The notes under the pieces were generated by a model. The model saw only the letters and a list, made by a program, of their open reading frames with translations. It was not told where the DNA came from and ran no database searches. Shown here in pieces: positions 61,196-64,000 of a DNA stretch of 64,000 nt. Each line of letters starts with the position of its first letter. Within the stretch, counting starts at the first letter, position 1. The DNA is taken from assembly GCA_958295755.1 (NCBI GenBank), contig OY282367.1, forward strand, positions 516,294 through 580,293, in the 5' to 3' direction. The translations under genes and the position numbers were made by a program. Source of the DNA: an uncultured Acidimicrobiales bacterium. GTDB lineage: Bacteria > Actinomycetota > Acidimicrobiia > Acidimicrobiales > Hopanoidiivorantaceae.

Positions 61196-62142
61196 AAACC
61201 CGCATTACTGAACTACTTGGTGTAGAGATACCAGTGATACAAGCCCCTATGGGCTATATCGCTAGGGCGCAACTTGCTTCTGCCGTCTCCAATGCTGGAG
61301 GTTTAGGCATCGTAGAGACCAGTTCAGGGCAGCTAGATGATGTAAAAAAAGAGTTTGCCAAGATGCGCGATCTCACCGACAAGCCTTGGGGAGTAAACAT
61401 TGCTCAAATGCTTGTGAGCGACATGGAAGAGATCGTAGATTTTGTGGTGAGCCAAGGCATCAAGGTTGTCACAACCTCTGCCGGTGATCCGAGAGTGTTG
61501 ACAGAAGCCTTGAAGTCAGCTGGTATCTGCGTGCTGCATGTAGTGCCTACACTTTCGGGCGCGCTGAGGGCAGCTGCGGCAGGTGTAGACGGGATTGTGG
61601 TGGAAGGTATTGAAGGTGGAGGTTTCAAAAATCAGCGCGGGGCATCCACGATGGTATTAGTGCCGATGATATGTGCGGCAGTAGACATCCCTGTGGTGGC
61701 GGCAGGCGGCATCTGCGACGGCACGGGCATGGCCGCAGCGTTGGTACTCGGGGCCGAAGGCGTGCAGATGGGAACTCGCATGCTTAGCGCAACCGAATCG
61801 CCAGTGCATGACAACTGGAAAGCGGCTGTCGTCTCAGCATCTGAGACCGACACGGTGCTGCTGAACCGAGGTGGGCGTCCTAGTTATAGGGTGCTCAGAA
61901 CAGCTACCACTGAAGCCATGGAACACGAAGATGTGACAGCCATGCCCGGTTTGGATAATCTGATGAAACTCTATTTCGGAGGCGAGATGGAATCGGCTTT
62001 TGCTTTTTCTGGGCAGGTAGCCGGGCGAATAGACGAAGTGGCCCCAGTGTCGGTCATCCTACGCGATGCTTGGCAAGATTGTCTGAAGCGATTGGCAGAA
62101 ATTGGCCGAAGAGTATCATCGGTCAACGGCCACTGTGCCTGA
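61192..62142 (+). CDS. Nitronate monooxygenase / FabK-like flavoprotein
   Basis: 316 residues, FMN-binding TIM barrel of the NMO/2-nitropropane dioxygenase family. Evidence: VIQAPMGYIARAQLASAVSNAGGLG at the N-terminus, VVEGIEGGGFKNQRG, then VPVVAAGGICDGTGMAAALVLGAEGVQMGTRML, which forms the FMN phosphate site. The start ATG overlaps the membrane protein's stop. The family oxidises nitronates or reduces enoyl groups; its exact substrate is not predictable. A perfect hairpin follows 40 bp after the stop. Confidence 0.9.
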   Translation: MKTRITELLGVEIPVIQAPMGYIARAQLASAVSNAGGLGIVETSSGQLDDVKKEFAKMRDLTDKPWGVNIAQMLVSDMEEIVDFVVSQGIKVVTTSAGDPRVLTEALKSAGICVLHVVPTLSGALRAAAAGVDGIVVEGIEGGGFKNQRGASTMVLVPMICAAVDIPVVAAGGICDGTGMAAALVLGAEGVQMGTRMLSATESPVHDNWKAAVVSASETDTVLLNRGGRPSYRVLRTATTEAMEHEDVTAMPGLDNLMKLYFGGEMESAFAFSGQVAGRIDEVAPVSVILRDAWQDCLKRLAEIGRRVSSVNGHCA

Positions 62143-62182
62143 TGATGACTTAGAGCAGCCGACCTTCGCCACAGGCACGGTA

Positions 62183-62210
62183 GCTCACGGCCCAGAAGAA
62201 GGCCGTGAGC
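62183..62210. terminator. Bidirectional hairpin between convergent genes
   Basis: GCTCACGGCC (62183-62192) pairs perfectly with GGCCGTGAGC (62201-62210) around an 8-base loop. It is between two convergent 3' ends (62142 and 62234). There is no long T run on either side, so it may act with Rho or as an RNA end. Confidence 0.65.
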
Positions 62211-62233
62211 CGGCTACTTTGTCTAGCTGGCGG

Positions 62234-64000
62234 CTAGCTGGTAGTGGTTGTGGGGCCAGTGCCTGCTTCGTATTGGTTGGTCTCTGCGTTCCAGTAGATG
62301 TCGTAATCGCTGGTGAATGAGGTGCTGGTGATGAAGCGCAGGTAGATGATGTCACCTTGGTTGATTGAAGACACTTCGTCGTAGTTGTTTTCTGGTCTGG
62401 CGATGAAGGTGTCTTCTAGCTCTGGGTTGCAGGGCATGCTAATTGACCATCTGCCTGTGGTTGCGCTACGTATCGTGATAGTAGTAATTCCAGAGGAAGG
62501 CCCTATGGTGCCTGGTTGACCGCCAAACAGATTCCCAGGAGAAACACCGCCACAAGAAGTTAGTTCATCTGCGATGAAGTAAGCAGATCTGGCACCTTCT
62601 GGTCTGGTTAGATCTTCAGGTGCAATGACGAGGTTAGTGTTTTGTCGCAAAGCGATTTGTTGGGTGCCGGTTAGAAGGTTGAGGTTGGCTAAGGTGTTGG
62701 CGTTAGTTGTCACACATCGCAGTGATATCACAGCCCCTTGAGGCAGGGTACCTGTTGTAGCTGAGACGCGAACCCATGCTCCTGTGCTTTGATTCCATCT
62801 AAAGATGGCTCGAGTGTTGGTGCTATCAAAGAGAGCGGTTCTTATTGCGGCGATAGACGCACCTCCCGAATCGACTAACAAGGCTGGCCATTCTCGCTGA
62901 GAAGAGCTGCACACACTTGTCGGCGCAACGGTGGTGGTTGTCGTTGTGCTAGGAGCTGCAGTTGTGGTGGTAGTTGTTGTGCTACCAGGAGTTGTGGTGG
63001 TTGTGCTACCGGGAGTGGTTGTTGTCGTTGTACTGCTAGTGGTTGGTGTTGTTCGTTGACATTGAACGTTCTCATAGCCTCCACTACGGGAGTAGCGCAC
63101 GAGGTTTATGGAACTTGCTCGCAGGTGTTGTGGTAGTGCGCCCGTGAGGTCGTTGTTGCATATGTCAAGTCTTGTAAGGCTTCCACCCTGGGAGGGAGCA
63201 AGGTTGTTCAACTGGGTGGGGATGTTGCCGCTGAGTTGGTTTTCTGAGACATCCAACCAGGTAAGATTGCTGAGGTTGCCAATTTCTCTGGGGATACTAC
63301 CAGAGAAATTGTTGCCGTCGAGTTCCAGCACTCTCAGATTAGACAAGCTACCTAGCCATGAAGGCAGGCTACCTGAGAGTTGATTGAGGTCGACATCGAG
63401 CCTTCTGAGATTGCTGAGGCTACGCCATTGCGAAGGAATCTGCCCTGTCAGACTGTTACTATCGAGTCGCAAATCGGTGAGGGCTGTGAGGTTGCCGAAA
63501 TCAGCACGGAGCACTCCGCTGAGTCCTGTGCTAGAAAGATGCAGCGCAGTAACTCGTTCGTTATTGATGATAACGCCTCTCCATCTGGTTATATTTTGTC
63601 TGTTTGAAGAACCCCAGCCATTGGTGACGCCTCCGTAGTAGTTCTGTAGTGCTATCAGATTTTGGCAATCATCTGCGAGATCGTTATTTGCGCCAGTTTG
63701 AATATCAACAGATATAGGCACATATGTCCCATCAAAGCACCCTTGTGCCCCGCGAACTGTGGCAGTCGGCCGAGGAGTAGTGGTAGTAGTTGTGCTGGAG
63801 CTGGAGGTAATAGTGTTGGTTCTCCCGGCTGATGCTCGTTGGCATTGGACAGGGTCGTATCCAAGGTTCGTGGGGTAGTTTACGAGAGATACTCCAGAGC
63901 GCAGGGAAAGGGGCACAGCACCGGTAAATTCGTTATCACAGAAAGCGAAAATTCGGAGGTTTGGTAGGTTGCCTATTGAAGCAGGGATGGAGCCTGAGAA
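62234..64000 (-). CDS. Second LRR surface protein, Thr-rich linkers (5' end outside window)
   Basis: The frame is open to base 64000, giving 588 residues of the C-terminal part. The order is the end of one LRR module (CDNEFTGAVPLSLRSGVSL...GYDPVQCQ), a Thr/Ser linker, a second cap (GCFDGTYVPI...NNDLADDCQNLIALQN) and five to six plant-type LRRs. Another terminal cap (GGYENVQCQ), a long Thr-rich linker (TTTTTTPGSTTTTT-like) and a roughly 190-residue C-terminal domain follow. Cap, LRR and C-terminal domain all match those of the giant protein, but there is no Ig-like array. It ends TTTTS without an anchor motif. It is presumably extracellular; the signal peptide lies outside the window. Confidence 0.87.
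   Translation of the reverse strand, partial: FSGSIPASIGNLPNLRIFAFCDNEFTGAVPLSLRSGVSLVNYPTNLGYDPVQCQRASAGRTNTITSSSSTTTTTTPRPTATVRGAQGCFDGTYVPISVDIQTGANNDLADDCQNLIALQNYYGGVTNGWGSSNRQNITRWRGVIINNERVTALHLSSTGLSGVLRADFGNLTALTDLRLDSNSLTGQIPSQWRSLSNLRRLDVDLNQLSGSLPSWLGSLSNLRVLELDGNNFSGSIPREIGNLSNLTWLDVSENQLSGNIPTQLNNLAPSQGGSLTRLDICNNDLTGALPQHLRASSINLVRYSRSGGYENVQCQRTTPTTSSTTTTTTPGSTTTTTPGSTTTTTTTAAPSTTTTTTVAPTSVCSSSQREWPALLVDSGGASIAAIRTALFDSTNTRAIFRWNQSTGAWVRVSATTGTLPQGAVISLRCVTTNANTLANLNLLTGTQQIALRQNTNLVIAPEDLTRPEGARSAYFIADELTSCGGVSPGNLFGGQPGTIGPSSGITTITIRSATTGRWSISMPCNPELEDTFIARPENNYDEVSSINQGDIIYLRFITSTSFTSDYDIYWNAETNQYEAGTGPTTTTS

Overview
The window is a contiguous stretch of an actinobacterial chromosome of roughly balanced GC. 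The lineage evidence is a mycothiol ligase (mshC), an InhA-type enoyl reductase, two F420-linked proteins (an LLM-class oxidoreductase and an NADPH:F420 reductase), and a 6C-type small RNA, a class known from actinomycetes. Thr-rich linkers in the surface proteins and a fused acyl reductase/HAD gene fit class Acidimicrobiia best, but the class is an inference.

Layout. 1-10.1 kb is housekeeping: the 3' end of nadD, rsfS, tRNA-Ala(GGC), leuS, an F420-type oxidoreductase, an aminoglycoside-phosphotransferase-like gene, comEA-comEC, a dihydropteroate-synthase-like gene and holA. 10.1-14.5 kb holds rpsT (minus) and lepA, hrcA and dnaJ (plus). 14.5-31.8 kb is one enormous minus-strand gene for a secreted protein of over 5700 residues. 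It has plant-type leucine-rich repeats, then about 54 Ig-like units of about 94 residues, each with two cysteines, then a proline-rich linker and a C-terminal domain. 31.9-38.9 kb carries a pseudokinase, citrate synthase, an acyl-CoA carboxyltransferase, the 6C RNA, aconitase and a lysophospholipid acyltransferase. 38.9-43.1 kb adds a LarA/DUF2088-like protein and an acyl-CoA-reductase/HAD fusion, in one apparent operon with the acyltransferase and aconitase. 43.1-54.8 kb contains an AttH/CrtC-like protein, ddl, a HicB-like gene, a thiamine pyrophosphokinase, three ABC genes, two CNNM/CBS membrane proteins and an M23 peptidase. 54.8-62.1 kb contains fabI/inhA, npdG, mshC, a ribokinase-family gene, a Rieske oxygenase, a pore-like membrane protein and a nitronate-monooxygenase-like gene. 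62.2-64.0 kb is the 3' part of a second LRR surface protein, related at both ends to the giant one.

The most notable feature is the 5' end of the giant gene. A plausible promoter, Shine-Dalgarno and ATG (31806) are followed within six codons by a run of nine C residues (coding strand). As written the ATG is out of frame with the signal peptide and the 5.7-kilo-residue ORF. Losing one C or gaining two would join them. This looks like a phase-variable (contingency) surface adhesin, or else a homopolymer sequencing error.

A second theme is short tandem duplications of 12-18 bp, found repeatedly at gene starts, gene ends and protein loops. These include five in-frame ATGs at exact 15-bp spacing at the start of leuS. 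Replication slippage seems to shape this genome at three scales: homopolymers, short repeats and the 564-bp repeat pairs of the giant gene.
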